Positions 1-13,592 of a stretch of DNA of 64,000 nt are shown here, in pieces (position 1 is the stretch's first letter; each line of letters opens with the position of its first letter). The DNA is from Sphagnum compactum (lineage: Eukaryota > Bryophyta > Sphagnopsida > Sphagnales). The position numbers and the translations under genes were made by a program. The stretch spans positions 12,648,001 to 12,712,000 of the forward strand of contig OZ234497.1 of NCBI GenBank assembly GCA_965153455.1, read 5' to 3'. The notes under the pieces are model-generated. The model saw only the letters and a program-made list of their open reading frames with translations, ran no database searches and was not told the DNA's origin.

Positions 1-3000
1 GCTATCAATTCATGTGGGCATTTGGAAACCACTTGTGAATGGCTAAAAGAGCTCATTATAATCCCTAGATCCCATGCGTTTGAGATGCATAGATAGGTAA
101 TTGGTAATTGATATATACTTGGTTCAAGTAATTGGTACTCAATACAACTAATCAATATTTGGTCATTGGTAATTGATGGTCATGAAATTTCTATTGCTTG
201 TGTAACCATTAATTGATAGAACTATGAAATTGGTTTTAAAAAATCTTTGATTGTAAAGAGATGTAGCATTGAAGAGAGCTTAAGAAAAAATGATTTTGGT
301 AACAAAGTTGCTACCAAAATGCCAAATGCATAGGTTGTGGTTATAATGGGGGAATAGGTGCAACAAAAAAATTGGTGTAGGTTCCTAGTGAATCATGAGA
401 TTGCATTGCACTCATTGAAGCTCTAGAGTAAAGAAGACTAATATACATCAATGGTACAAATTGAATATGGAAAGAAGTAAAAAAATTAAAAGTGACACTA
501 AATTTGGATCAAGTGGTTACATCACTTGATGCATGCAAACCTACATCAATATTCAATGTAAAATTGATTGCCACAAATGTTGTTAGATTACATATAGCAT
601 GTATGAAAGGGATGCAAGATCTAATGATGTTGGTAAAAAAATTGATTCAACATAAATGGGTTGAACAATCAATTGCATAGTGATGCACCTTGTTGAGGAA
701 TGTCCTCAAGGTTGTAAAACATAATAATGGAGCAAAACTTGTTAATTAGACACAAATAATGGTACATAAGGTGTTTTTGATAATGATGTGTTTGACGTAT
801 GTCAATGGGACGACAACATTGGCACCACATATTTTGCCTTAGGATCATAAAAAATATGGCTGCACCTAGATAATAGGTCTTCTCATGCAATTGATTTGTC
901 CAAGGTAATTTGGTTATCAAAAATATTAACATTTTGTTGGTGCTTGTTTTGGTGTTCTACCATTTTATCAATTTTGATGGTATACAATGTTGTTGCCTTG
1001 ATTTATTTTGAGTAAGGTGTTTTGGTCGAAAGTTTGCAACAAGATTTTTTTTTAGCACATCCTCAGCAAAATAAGTGTGTTCGCAATAATAAAAGCCACA
1101 CCCACCATTTTTGGAATTATTTTTTGATTGTTTATTCTTGGAATTTTTTTTAAAAAAATTATTAAAAAAAATTATGTTAGCTTTGTATTAAAAATTTGCC
1201 AGAAATATGTCATTTTGAAACCTTTTTAAGTTATTACACAAGTTTTTCTTTTGCTTAAAAACATTGATTATAATGTTTTAAAATTGTTTTTGCATATTTT
1301 TTATTCATTAGAGAAATTTCAAATTTATTCACATGTTGTCATGATATATTTAATGAATGTTGTTATATAAGTGAATCCAACAATTCAACATTAAATGAAA
1401 ATATCGCTTGAAAACAAGAAAAATTAGACTCTGGTTACCTTTCTTGCAACTCCTATTAGTGTGGGATGCACCCAAGTGCTCCACAAGGATTCAATTTCTA
1501 TTGAAAATTTGTAAATCTGAAAACATATTAGAGCCTTGATTACAATTATTATAGTTATCAAATAATTGAATAATTATCTTTAGATTTAGATCCATTCAAC
1601 AATTAAAAAACACAAGTTTTGTATGCTCCCTTACATATTAAATTGTGATCTTCAAATGAAAAAATTATAAATTTAAACATTTTAGTTGGATATCTAAAAC
1701 ATGAATACATTACAAAAATTATAAACTGACAACAAAAAAATTGAAATGTGTAGAATGTTCATAAAATTGAATGCTTGTTAAAGCTATCGTAAAGAGATTG
1801 GAAAAAATCCAAACCCCTTGACAATCACGAAATGATGAAAAATTATTATCATAAAAACTCAAAAGAATATAAGTAATTGTGAATCTATTGAATCCATTGA
1901 ATCCTCAAAAGAATATAAAAGAGATCAATATATAATTTTTATGTTCTTATTAATAGCTAATACTAGGTAGCTAACACTAGCAATAACATAACCAATAATT
2001 CATTAAAAAGAAAATTTTAAACTAACTAACAAATATACTAGCTAGTTAGTAACTAACCAATTAACATTTATAAACATAACCAATTAACACTTGTAAAAAT
2101 GAAAATAGAAAATTCTAAATAAATCCGATTAACAACAAATCTTCACATATTGCATTTGTTGACATCACAATGAAAGGATAATTACAAACATGTATTATAT
2201 ATATGCAATTAAAACTCAAATACTTTCATTAGGTGTACAACAAGAACACTCTTTTCCTTTAACCATTTGATTAGTGAAAATGGTCCACCTTTAACAATTT
2301 ATATGAGCAATCCAAAACACATTTTTTTGGGGTCAAGTTATAATATAATACATATTACCGAGGAAAAGTATACAACTTTGAAAATGGAACAACTAACATA
2401 TCCAGTGCTTTCTAGCTCATTGGTGGTAGATTCAATGGGACAATCCATCAAATGTGGCAAACCTTTGACAATTCTTAAATATCTTGGATAATTGCATCAC
2501 ATAATACTTGATATTAAAGCCTCTTTATGCTCATCTCAAACCTAAACCTATTTACAAATAGGTGAGAAAGGTTGCACCACATAAGTTAATTATGATCCAA
2601 AAAAACCCCTAAGGTTTGCCTAAGTTAAGCCTAAGTTTAATAATCTTTCTCACCAAATAAAATAAAATAAATATATATATATATATCTTGGAATTAATCA
2701 TAAATTTCAAGTTTCGTCCTTTTATGAATTTGAACAATTTTTAAAAAAAAGTTGGAATATCATAGCAAAAATGTGAACACACACATTTAGCAACATCATT
2801 GTTTTCTTATTAAAAGCACTCTCCAATTGGCTTGCCACATCCAACATATTTAAACTCATGACGTGATAGGTTAAAAAATAAAAATCAACATATATCAATA
2901 ATATTACATTTGTAGAAGAGATAATTTTTCTTTGGGTTGAGCAAACACGAGAAATAAAGTATGAATTGCTAAATTTCTTTGATCTTTGGCACCGCACATG

Positions 3001-4385
3001 AAATTCTAAGATGTGATAGTGCCATTATTTAAAAATTAATTGAAAAATTATTGTGATAAATATTTACTTGGTTGAAAGTGGGTTATCAATCTAGTCAATT
3101 TTACCTACATGTTCCCAACCCTTTTTTGAAAGTGTATTGTTCAAAACAACAAAAATACTAAATTTCTAACTAATTTCTTGCAAAAAAATACTCCAAGTTC
3201 ATTATATACATTTGAACTATTCTCGCAAAAAAATTGATGCAATGATAGCGTGTTTGATGAGGTATACCATGATCCATCACTTGAAAACCAAAAGAAAAAC
3301 ATTTGAACCCTAAGCATCCAATTATAAGGTTTGTTTTCAAGTACAAAACTACAAATCACATGTTGCCTCTTAGCTAGCATTTATGAAAAATTGCCTTCAC
3401 TTAATATATTAAATCTAAGCGAAATTTCATATATGGTGTATGTCACAAATGTAACAACGACCACTATTGTAAAAATAATTAGGCCTCCTTTGACTAAAGT
3501 ATATGAAATGATATGATATGTAAAACAATAAAGCTAAATAAATGATAACAATATATTTATTTTAATAAAAAAATTAATTTAAATGCATATGTTTCACATG
3601 TTGCAACAAGGTTGGATTGATGTGAATTTCCTTTTTAGGGGTGTACATCTAGGGCATCTTGTAACTCAATTATCATGATTAGAATCTATCATGATTGTTC
3701 ACATTTTTGTTTTGCCACAATTAAGTATTTGATTAAAAATAATGAGAAAAAGTTTAAATTACGGCAAATATTAAACTTAAAAGTACGGAGGTTGAATTCT
3801 CATTATGGTATGTTGGTCACTCAACTCAAACATATCCCATTTGGTAATATATGGCTGCAAAACATTTAAATAATTGGTAGTAAGAACCAAAGTGACCTCT
3901 CTTTTTATTAGTCCCCACACCTGCAAAAACCATAACATCCCAACAAATTGATCTAAATTGAATCATAAGGTAGTTGAATTTGGTAACAATAATTTGCAAA
4001 GGAATGATTTTTCTTTACAATGTCAAAATTTTACATCCATCTTGATCTTTGGTTGCATTTGTATAATAAACTATGGGGGGGATACTTATGACTATTATAG
4101 GATGGGACATGTTGAATGAAAAATTAATCTAGAGTTAAGTGCTTAGTAACTTATGTCCAAGTCCTTCAATTACTTGGATAAAGAGGTAAATGGAACATGT
4201 TGGGTCTAAAGGTAGGTTTGAATGATTCAAACAAACTTACAAAAACCAATATATTAATTCTATACATAATGATGTGTATCACATTTGATGATAATCGATT
4301 TGAAAATAGGATTAACAATTCTCACCTAAATGAGAACTGGGTTATTGCGAATTGGTTACTTTGTTTTAATTTTTTTTAAAGAATT

Positions 4386-4458
4386 GGGTCGCTTTGCTTG
4401 AGAGAATTGTAACCCAATTTTTTGCTTGAGAGGATTGTAACCCAATTTTTAAGGCAAT
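4386..4458. repeat. Short direct duplication, about 33-bp unit
   Basis: Two adjacent copies of a unit containing TTGCTTGAGAG(A/G)ATTGTAACC lie head to tail, differing by one base. It is a local tandem duplication in noncoding DNA. Confidence 0.7.
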
Positions 4459-7400
4459 GAAGGAAATGTTTTCATCAACGAACACATACTTATCATTAAA
4501 CACTTTTCAATATTTTTTTCATTCCTTAATCAAATTGAGCAATATTTTGTGCCATTGGATGTGCAAACTAGGGGGCTACAAATGTTCCAAGTAAGAAGCA
4601 ACACAAATACCTAAGGAAAAGGATGAGTGATAGTTTGTTACAAATTTTTTTGAAAAAATAGCTCTAAACCTCTCTTTGTTTCCAACCCCATGTCTTCTTA
4701 CTTTTAATCCATTTTGAGTGATTTAAAACTTGATGGGTGCACCAAGGCTTTATAAAAAATAATTATGTTTAAAAAGAAAAAATGCAACAATCTAAGGTTT
4801 TAAGCTTGAAATCTTAATCTATTTTAATGCATCCATCGTCAAACATTGAACCCTTTTACACCAAACAGCCCATATCTTCCTCATAAATTTGAGATTCAAA
4901 TTATGAAAATCAACTATTATCACATTTGTGAGAACCGTCCTATATGAAAACTAGCTTGATTATTTTTAAAAATTAAAAAAACATGATACCTTAATTAGTT
5001 TTCATAATTTTCAAAATATTAAAAAATAAATTGGGTTGGTTCTTTCAAGTGTTAGCAAGGACCAGAACTCGCAATTCTCATTAAAACAAAACAATCCCCC
5101 CAACACTTGTTGGTACATCATGTAGTTTGCAGAAGTTTGATTGTGATCAAAAGGATTGAGAAGTGTGCTAAGGGTTGCTTGGCGAGGGGCCAAGATGGCG
5201 TATTTTCTTTTTCTTTTTTTCAGTTTTTTTATGTAGCATTATTAGAGATCATCCCACAAAAAGATTTAGCATTAATTGGCCACATTTTTGTAGAAAACTT
5301 GTTGAAAGTTGCCAAAATTGTTCCAAATGCAACAAAAAAATTCGATTTTTTTTTCTTATTTAAAAAAAAATAGTGAATTTATGACAAAATATTCCATTTA
5401 ATTTTTGAGGTAAAAAATTTGTGGGGAAAAAAAAACACATGATTGTCAAGGGGAGGGCATTCCTAAAATAAGAAAGGGCCAATGTAGGCTCAATTTTGCC
5501 GAACATAGTTGAACTAAACCCAACCCCACTTTTCAAGAATGTCCTCGTCGTTAGACGTTAACTAGACATGATCATATCTCATGAAAATCTCAACATCTTG
5601 ATTATCAAAAAGGGGTGCTTATGTTAGGTAACAAGCTTGAGCCCGTTATTTACAATTAATAAAATTTTAATATTTTACAAGAAGAGAGTATACTTTTTTT
5701 AAAAATGAAGCTAGTGTGCTTGAAAGTTCTTTTCATATTTTTTTTTGACATGGCATGTAGGCGTTTTTCAAAATTATCGATAAATTGAAAAATAATTATT
5801 TTGTGCCTAACCAACTTAGGTACTATAGTAATATCAATGTGTGAGCCCATAGAGCACACGACCATGAGTAATGATGATGATAATAATAATATGTTTGGTA
5901 TTTGATGGGTACCCATCAAATATCATGGGAAAAAAAGAAAAAAAATGATACATGGCATTTAGAAAAAATGGAACACTCATTTTTATTTTAGAAAATAGAA
6001 CAGCCACAAAGGTGAGCATTTTGTTTTAAAAAATGCCGCATGATTTCTTATGTTTTAAAGCATGACTTGCAAATGCACTAGAATTTTTTTGTCTACTTTT
6101 TTATGAGATTCATTAGATTTGGTATGCCCAATTCTTTTTTTATTTTATGGGTAACATTTTGCAAATTGGTGATTTTAGTTTTAGAAAATTATGATTTTTA
6201 TTTTCCTTTTGGTTCTCCAAATCCCAAAATTTGAAAAATTTTCCAGATTAAATGTTAGGTTCTAGTAGATAGCTAACAACGCAAAAGGATGCGCTTAAAT
6301 GCTTTTACTTTTATGTTATTTATTTATTTATTTACTTTGGTTAAATTGTCTTATGGATGATCACCACTATGGCTACATCACAAATTGTTTTCAGTAAAAT
6401 TTTGAATATGATGGAAAAACACAATGTAAATTAAAAAAAAAATTCCAAGTTTCTCTATAAGAAAACGTTTCACAAATAACTAAAATTCACCTCCAAAAAC
6501 ACAATTAACTAGATGTATCCCCATATAATCAATTTATTAGTTAACTATCACTGAAGATGCAAATCCATTGACAAGTCTATTATTTCAATAATTAGTTAGT
6601 AACAATTAGTATATCAAAGCATCCAAACAAAAAAATTCAACATTCATAAAATCTCCACACAACCATCGGTAACAATCGATCAATAATAACATTTTACAAT
6701 ACATAAAAAATGTGGACCGAACTAATAATGCACCTTTAGGTAGCTTGTGACCAATGTTTTCTTTTCTAACAAATTTTGTTATTTTTTCAACAAAAAGTTT
6801 GGGAAACTTTGTGAATTTTTTTTCTAATGTAATTGTCGTTTTGTCTAATTTTTGGAAAAAAAATCACCAATTTTTTAATATAAATATTTGAAAAGAAAAA
6901 AAAAGAACAAGATTTTTCGTTAAAAAACAAAAAAACATTGCACATGACTTACTAGAACCCTATGGTTGACGGAAAAAACTTTGGATTAATCCAAGGTTAC
7001 ATAAAGTCGATTCAATTTTTTTGTTATTAAATATAACTCATACTTTTTTAAAAATATTCAATTATGATTCCACTTGCATTAGCTCCTATTTTCATTATTA
7101 TCTAGTTGTTATTTAATTGATCACTCACAAGTGCAACTAGATCTATTGAAAAAATTACAAATTTTCATATAATTTGTGTTTGGTGAACAACCAAATAGAA
7201 TGTGAAATTGTGTTGAAAGATTTGTGTTAGCAATTAAATCCATACATTTGATTGTTTGCAATATATTTGAATTTTAATATAAGGACAAAAAACAATTTGT
7301 ATGTTTACATTGTTGGAACTCACCATGATGCATTAAAATTTTATGATGTGTCAAATTATTTGGGCTTCATGTTGTTGTGCATTATCAATGATGATCAATT

Positions 7401-8022
7401 GGTGAAAAAAAATTGATTTTGTGAAAATTAAATTCTATTCGAATAAAATATTGAAAGACATTGCACAAACCTTGAATTGAATTTAGGGTTCGATAGAAAA
7501 ATTGGATCAAGATTGGATTGAATTGAATTCAAATTCAATTGAAAAGAAAATGGAATGCAAATTAGTGGAGAAAGTATTGAGAATTTTCTCGTGAACATGG
7601 TGTTGTGAATATGGTGTTGGAGAGAGAAAATTTTAAAAAGACACCTTTTTATGCCTCTTTACTTTGGAATGGGTTAAACAAATTTCAAGCTAGAATTTGG
7701 TAGAAGGAAATACTATCAAATTTTATAGTTGTCCCTACTTAAACCAACTCCAATAAATCATTGTTGTTGAAATTAAATATTAAACCATTGATGAATTGCT
7801 ATAATCTATTTTGCACAAATTTTAAAACTAAAGCTTTGATATTTGAAATTGTCATCACAATTGCATAAAACTAAACGAAACAATTTTTAAATTGATGTAC
7901 AAGTTAATTTGTCTTTTCATATCCATGTTGATGGGTAGGGTAAAAAAAGGAGTAAAAAGATAGTTATGACAAAGAGGTAAAAACAATGGTAAAGAAATTG
8001 GAGATTTTTGAAAAGATATTCC

Positions 8023-8049
8023 AATAATAATAATAATAATAATAATAAT
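8023..8049. repeat. (AAT)n microsatellite
   Basis: About nine uninterrupted AAT/ATA triplets. A shorter run of the same kind lies near 5877-5890. Confidence 0.9.
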
Positions 8050-8189
8050 CATGACACCATTACAATATACATAACTAGAGTGCGTAAGCCACAAACTATG
8101 GATACATCTATACACCATATTTTAAATTTATCTTATTGGTTAAAATAAATTCCAAACAAGTACATATGTATGCACTTGGGACCATAATA

Positions 8190-8232
8190 TGTATACATAT
8201 AATGTATGCATGCATGTATGTATGTATGTAGG
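8190..8232. repeat. (TATG)n-type microsatellite
   Basis: Imperfect TATG/CATG tetranucleotide repeats, about 200 bp before the GC-richer 5' region of the ATP synthase g gene. Confidence 0.75.
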
Positions 8233-8329
8233 GTCACTAGGGTCATCGAGTGTATAATACGTGTGTAGGTACCTACTTTATACTCCTACCCCTATTCTAG
8301 GTAAATGTGAATAGGTTTTAGGTAGGTAC

Positions 8330-8495
8330 GTGTGGACGGGGTCTTGTTTTCACGAGGAAGAGCTCGAGAACGAGATTTAGGGTTTGGTGGATCGCAGCGC
8401 GCACTCGAAGAGGAGAATTTCGTGATCGAGCGATCGAAGGAGCGAGCGAGCGAGCGGGCGAGGACAACATCAACTGTAGCAGCGACTTATTGGCC
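8330..8495 (+). promoter_or_regulatory. Core promoter and 5' UTR of the ATP synthase g gene
   Basis: Composition changes sharply from AT-rich to GC-rich just before the ATG, with CGAG-rich sequence and a telo-box-like TTTAGGGTTT at about 8376-8386, an element common in plant promoters of translation and respiration genes. The transcription start cannot be placed exactly. Confidence 0.5.
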
Positions 8496-9519
8496 ATGGC
8501 GTCGCTGATGAGGCAGTTGCAGAGCAAGGCTGCAGTGGCCACGGAGTTGGCGGCCAAGCACGGATCCACTTTCTACAAGCGGCTGTTGGAGGAGAACAAG
8601 CAGTACATCCAGCAGGAGCCCACCGTGCAAAAATGCCAGGAGCTTTCCAAGCAGCTTTTCTACACTCGTCTTGCCAGGTTCCTTTTCTTGTTATTACATG
8701 TGTGTGCATTTGTGTGCATGTGTGTGTTTGCCAGTTGAGGAGCATCAAGCCATTTGTAGTATTAAACCTAGCTTAGTGAGTGAGAGGTTCACATTCGAAG
8801 TCTGGAAGCTATCTGCACACCCCCCCTCCCCGTTTTTCGCCCCTCCAAAACTTGGCCAACGTCTTGGTCCCTAATTCTTAGATTCATTGCATTACGTAGC
8901 ATATCTGGATGGTGAATGCCAAGAGTTTTCCAAGGTGTGTTGACTAGACTTTCCAGCTTCTGGCCAAGAGTTCTGTGATCCCTGTGCTTGGCTTCGATGA
9001 GGGGTTTTATGACAATTTGTTGAGAATGCCTGCCTGGAGTTTCTCATCTGTTGGTGGGTGAGAAGAAAGCAGAGCTGGTCTATTTGGCATTACCTAATTC
9101 CCCACTGTTTGTGCAGCCTACTTCAGCAACTCCTTGAGTAATTAGTGCATGTCTGCAGCTGAGGATTAGCTGCCTAACATCTCATGCTGCATATGCAGCA
9201 ATTCATTTTGCTTCACTAGCAGTAGGTGTATGATCAATGGTTATCTTCAAAAGCTTTTTAGGCAACTAGTTGATGTTAGGTTATGGGTGAATCTAGGTTT
9301 CTGATGACAGATTGGGTGTTGGGCTGCTGCAGTTTGCCAGGGAGGTACGATGCACTATGGAAGGAAATTGACTATGTGAAACAAAAGATTTTTGCAAGGA
9401 ATGACCTCAAGCTAGAAGAGCTTGGTATTGCAGCTTTGTTTTTGGGAGAATGCTACGCTTGGTTTTGTGTTGGGGAGATTGTGGGTCGAGGTGGCACTCT
9501 CACAGGTTACAAGGTTTAG
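8496..9519 (+). CDS. Mitochondrial ATP synthase subunit g (two exons)
   Basis: Encodes the small membrane subunit g of the mitochondrial F1Fo ATP synthase, which sits in Fo and helps ATP synthase dimerise in the inner membrane. Exons are 8496-8677 and 9333-9519, giving 122 residues, the usual plant length. Diagnostic stretches are KHGSTFYKRLLEENKQYIQ and SKQLFYTRLA in exon 1, and LPGRYDALWKEIDYV and AWFCVGEIVGRGGTLTGY in exon 2; the last holds the glycine-rich membrane segment. Splicing between CCAG|GTTCC and CTGCAG|TTTG restores the serine that joins the two parts (RLA-S-LPGRY). The ATG is in CCATGG context; a TTG two codons upstream in the same frame is not a plausible start. Intron 655 bp. 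Same strand as the CFAP20-like gene downstream, with no sign of co-regulation. Confidence 0.93.
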
Positions 9520-10710
9520 TTTCTGCTAGTTGTCCTTTGCAGTCAATAGATGTTAGAGGTCAATAGTCCTGGTTCCAGCAGTTGGTTTGCAGTCTTCAGG
9601 AATAACACTCTTATGCACCGGGTGGAATCTACTCAAACATGTCATAGATTGCTCTCCTGTGCAACCTTTTGAGGAAGTGTTTAAAGAGAGTTAACATTAT
9701 AGCTGAATACTGCTAGTCAGAGCTCATATGATCTACCTGCACTTTGTCCTTTGCAACAGGTGGATGAGTAGTCAGTAAGAGATCTTTGCAGTATTGTAAT
9801 GAAAGCACACAAAGATGGACTTGTGACACCCAATAGTCCAATGCTGATGATTATGTGTGATCCAGGTCTCCATGAATAGTGTGGATGTCCTCAGGAAATG
9901 AGTGCTGATTGTTGAGGGAGTCCTTACATGTAGATCTGTTGTCTCTGTGCACCTTTTAGTTCTCTCAAATCAGTTGATTGGAATCTGCAGAGCTAGTCTA
10001 GTTTTACATGCAACTTTGATGGGGCTTGTGGAGTTCAAGCACCAAACCAAAATATCTGGAAAAGTCTTTCTCAGATTCTTATCCCCAAAGTGGTGTTGGA
10101 CTCACATTTTCTAGCTGTAATGAAACCTCCGAAGAACTTGGGTGCTGCCAACAGACATCTTAAAGAGTCACACCTCTTCTTATCTAGATTAGGTTAAAGT
10201 TTTGCAGGTCCTTAGTATGAGACATTCTTTGGGTACTGATGTTGACTCGTGATGAACACAGTCCTTTTGTTAAAGTGAGAGGATTGGGAGCTCAGGAGAA
10301 TTGTGCAGAGTTCACCTTCAAGAAATTGAAATTTTTCACAGAATATTTCCTGTACATATGTACTGCTGTGAGGTGGTAGCATTTTGTTCATTCATTAGTT
10401 TATGTAATACTTTCTTCAGTTTCTCCAGGCTGAAGGATGACCACCTACACTCTTGCTATGGTGCATCCTGTTGACTTCAACCATGAGGCTTTCATCTTCA
10501 CAATTTTGAACTGTTGATTTTCTTCAGTTATGGTTACTGTACTTTCTGTATACACACACTCAGCCGAAGATTGTAGATTTGTTGGCTTTGGAATCTTGGG
10601 TGAAATGAAATAGAGGCACTGGCCCAAAGAACTCCTCTTTGTCAAATTATGTGGGCTTGTCTATCTGATCTCTACCAACATATCTACAAGCTGAGTCAAG
10701 TTCCTTCAAG
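9520..10710. other. Gap between ATP synthase g and CFAP20-like genes
   Basis: Contains the 3' UTR of the ATP synthase g gene and presumably the promoter of the CFAP20-like gene. Composition is less AT-rich than the flanking intergenic DNA. I recognise no further gene, repeat or RNA. Confidence 0.5.
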
Positions 10711-12677
10711 ATGTTCAGGAATGTATTCCAGTCAGGCTTCCTCTCAATTCTGTATAGCATTGAGTGAGTTCATCTTCACTTTTCTTGGCCTTCCAAATCC
10801 GTGATACTTGATAAAAATTGTTTCTTTCCAAGCTCTTAGTAAAGAATTTTACTCAATGTGAACTTGGAAATGAGAATGTTTGGGCCATGTCATTTGCAAT
10901 TTTTCTTGAATGTGTATATGTCCCTGTGGACCATATCTGTCTATTTTCTTTCGCAGGTTGAACTGCATTACATCATCAGTGTGACGACTGCCAGAAACTA
11001 AGAAAAGATGTGTACCCTGGGTTCTGGTGGATTCTATTAGCTGAGAGAGTTGTTCGAGTTTTTGACCAAATGGTGTTAACTGTTTTCTATTTGGGTGGTG
11101 GGGATCAGCAAGAAACCTCTGAAGATATGGAGCCAGCAAGGTAAGTTTTCTTTTAGACATTAGTATAAGATGGTCGATCCCACAGATTTATTTTTTAGGG
11201 CATTGCTGTGGTTTCTCTTCATCAGGACTACCTGAAGGATAAGCTTATACATATATAAAGTCTAGCACTGTAATGGCATCAGGCAGCAAAACCTTTTGGG
11301 GTAGTTTGTCATCTCCTATTCATAAGGAGGTTTACCTAACACTTTTTTTGCAATTTAATCTTCTGGATTAGGAGCTTGGGTTCACTTTCTTGGGTTTCTT
11401 CTGTGAGATTTTTGCTGCATAATTGGGTGTGATACCTGCTTGGCATACATGGATTGTGAACTCAGTATTGTCTGGTCTTTTGGAACTCTGAAGTTGTTTA
11501 TTGGTGTTAATGCACTGAAATCTCAGTGGGTATGGCATTGTATGGTGCCAGTACTACAACATGGGCATGTCAAGAGTTGTCCTGATGAAGACGTACAGTC
11601 GAGTGTTGTGGAAGTCATGGGAAGAAATGTGGAGTCAAACTATATAACATGCCCTCGTGATCATGAGGAAGTGTTGGCAATTAATCTGCCAATTCTTGTC
11701 TTGCTCATCAAAAACATGAGGAAATACTTTGCATTTGAAATTCAGCTGTTGGATGACAAAAATATTATTCGTCAGCTTCGAGCTGACAACCGTCAGGTTT
11801 GGATCAGCCCTGATATGTGTCCCTTGTAATGTTTGTTGACAGGGGGCTTGTACATTTCTTATTCATTTCCCAAGTGATGTTGATAGGAATCATGATTGAA
11901 GACATGGTCACATAGGGCAGCCAAGATCTTGAAGTGCATTACTATCTATACTTCGTTTATTGTAACACCCATTGGTCACCATGTTGGTCTAGATTGGCAA
12001 GTAGGCTGAAATGTGATGCCTTAGAACTGCAAACAATTCACCAAGTTTTTGTGTCTGAGGGGCAGCTAGCAACGCGATTTGTCAACTACTTTCACTTTCC
12101 ATTAAAATTGGATGTGGGGTGGAATCAACTTCAGCTGAATCTTGTGGATTTTACGAAGAAGGCATATGGTACCAATTATGTGGAAACATTACGAGTGCAA
12201 ATTCATGCAAATTGCCGCATTCGCCGCATCTACTTCACCGACCAACTTCATAAGGAGGAGGAGCTTCTTCCCGAGTACAAACTCTTCTTACCAATTCAAG
12301 TATGGGGCAGAGGTCCATTTGTTTTTATTGGTTTCTTTCCTTGCCAAAAGGCTACTGGAAATATAAAGATGAGACTCTGAAGCATGGATATGCACAAATT
12401 TCTACATCAATTTTGAGGATGGTCCAGGGGGGTTTTTGTCCTTATATTTCATCAGTGGGCAGCTTTTCTAACAAGTGCAAGTTCATGGCAGGATTGGCTA
12501 CGGAATTCGGTGGCAAGTCCCAGCAAGAACTTCTATATGCAATGGCCTTATGGCAAGATCCAGATATTCAAAGATTCATTCTATGGTATGTGCAGAAAAC
12601 TTGAGTCTCTTCGCTTGGATGGTGTTCCTGCAATTCGGCGTCGCCGTCCCAAGAGTTGTATTGCTTGTCCTTCTTGA
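10711..12677 (+). CDS. Divergent CFAP20/BUG22-like (DUF667) protein with C-terminal extension
   Basis: CFAP20 (BUG22) is a small, highly conserved axonemal and basal-body protein that binds microtubule doublets; plants retain homologues even where cilia are lost. Model: exons 10711-10763, 11466-11796, 12066-12299 and 12456-12677, 840 nt, 279 residues, all phases consistent. Exon 1 gives [17 protein letters not shown], the family's N-terminus. Exon 2 gives [24 protein letters not shown] and LRADNRQ. Exon 3 gives the C-terminal core with [30 protein letters not shown] and RRIYFTDQL. The family is usually about 193 residues and extremely conserved. This copy is diverged (for example NYFHFPLKL at the usually conserved PFICTMPMRL), has extra residues between SI and GHVKS, and gains a 73-residue Arg/Lys-rich C-terminus in exon 4. 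The start of exon 2 is uncertain; a 48-bp intron inside it is an alternative. A read-through end at 12380 is also possible. It could be a neofunctionalised paralogue or an early pseudogene, although all exons are open. Confidence 0.75.
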
Positions 12678-12914
12678 TTACACTCAAATGGGTGGTGTGC
12701 TGATGTTCTCATGGGTGGCCTTTGATGACCTTTCTCAAGTACCTTCAGCTCAATGGTTTTCTTTGGGCGCAAATTTTCGCATGTTTTTGACCTGAAAAAT
12801 ATGATTTGCACACAGACAAAGGATTTGGGTGGGAAAAATGGCCTTAATTCATCAGATTTCGATTTTTTTAATTGAGGAACCAGCCAGATTTCTACAACAG
12901 GTTCCAGTAGGTAG

Positions 12915-13040
12915 CCCAAATATAGAAGGATTATTAAAATTTTAAAACTTTCACGTCTGGTATATAGCCAAATTTGGCTAAATCTTCTGTATGATCACCA
13001 GTTTGGCTGCCCTCACAAAATTGAAAAACAAAACCCTGGT
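12915..13040. repeat. Dispersed repeat family, copy 1
   Basis: Contains CCAAATATAGAAGGATTATT and GCCAAATTTGGCTAA. The same ordered blocks recur at 14020-14150, and part recurs at 37310-37385. Repeat of unknown class. Confidence 0.65.
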
Positions 13041-13174
13041 ACAGCTATCTTTTGTGCTTTGCCCTGCTCTATCCATGAAGAGAAGGCTTTTTTGTCATGC
13101 CAAAGTTTGTGTCAACTACCACAGCTTAAAGTCCAGATTTGACCAGTTCTGAGTTGTTTGTTACGATCGTGGAT

Positions 13175-13592
13175 CACACACTACAATAGAATATGGCCTT
13201 TCCTACACCAGTTGGCCTTGACACTTGGATGTGGTAATGTCACGTATTATGCTAACGTTAAATTATGGCAAATATCACCTGTATTTCACAACAAAATAGA
13301 TGAAACCGCAAAGTTTACATCACGAGATGTGTCATGAACCACATGGCTCCATCAAATTTTGGGTCAAGCACCATGTATATCTTATACTGAAATGGAGGAA
13401 ACCCAAAGTTTACATCACAAGATGTGTCATGAACCGTGGTTGTACAAAATTTACCATGGTTTTGTGGATTCATCCATTTTGGTAAAATTGTATTTGTGAT
13501 GTTTACCATAATTAGACATTAGTGTAATATGTGTCATATCACATCCAAGTGTCTTTTGCCATCGGAAAAGACATATCCTATTGTGGTGACAT
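13175..13592. mobile_element. Inverted-repeat (MITE-like) element
   Basis: About 100-bp arms at 13175-13272 and 13498-13592 are imperfect reverse complements, sharing GACACTTGGATGTG and AATTATGG(C/T)AAA. The central part holds two direct copies of TTTACATCAC(G/A)AGATGTGTC (about 13314 and 13408), themselves partly palindromic. No coding capacity. The structure suggests a non-autonomous foldback element; target duplications were not resolved. Confidence 0.75.

Larger units (their letters stand above)
1..8330. other. AT-rich intergenic region without recognisable genes
   Basis: I see no coding similarity, RNA gene or long repeat here. Open frames are all under 100 codons, rich in Ile, Lys, Asn and Phe, and overlap on both strands, as expected from AT-rich noncoding DNA. 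Minor structure includes a short (TA)n run near 2666-2688, a small direct duplication near 4390-4460 and simple repeats near 8023-8049 and 8190-8232. Ancient decayed transposons are likely but cannot be named from the sequence alone. Confidence 0.7.

Noticed and set aside
10849-11160. Minus-strand frame of 103 codons, and an overlapping plus-strand stretch with [10 protein letters not shown].
   Set aside because: Both lie within intron 1 of the CFAP20-like gene; I recognise neither, and the plus-strand stretch has no joining exon.
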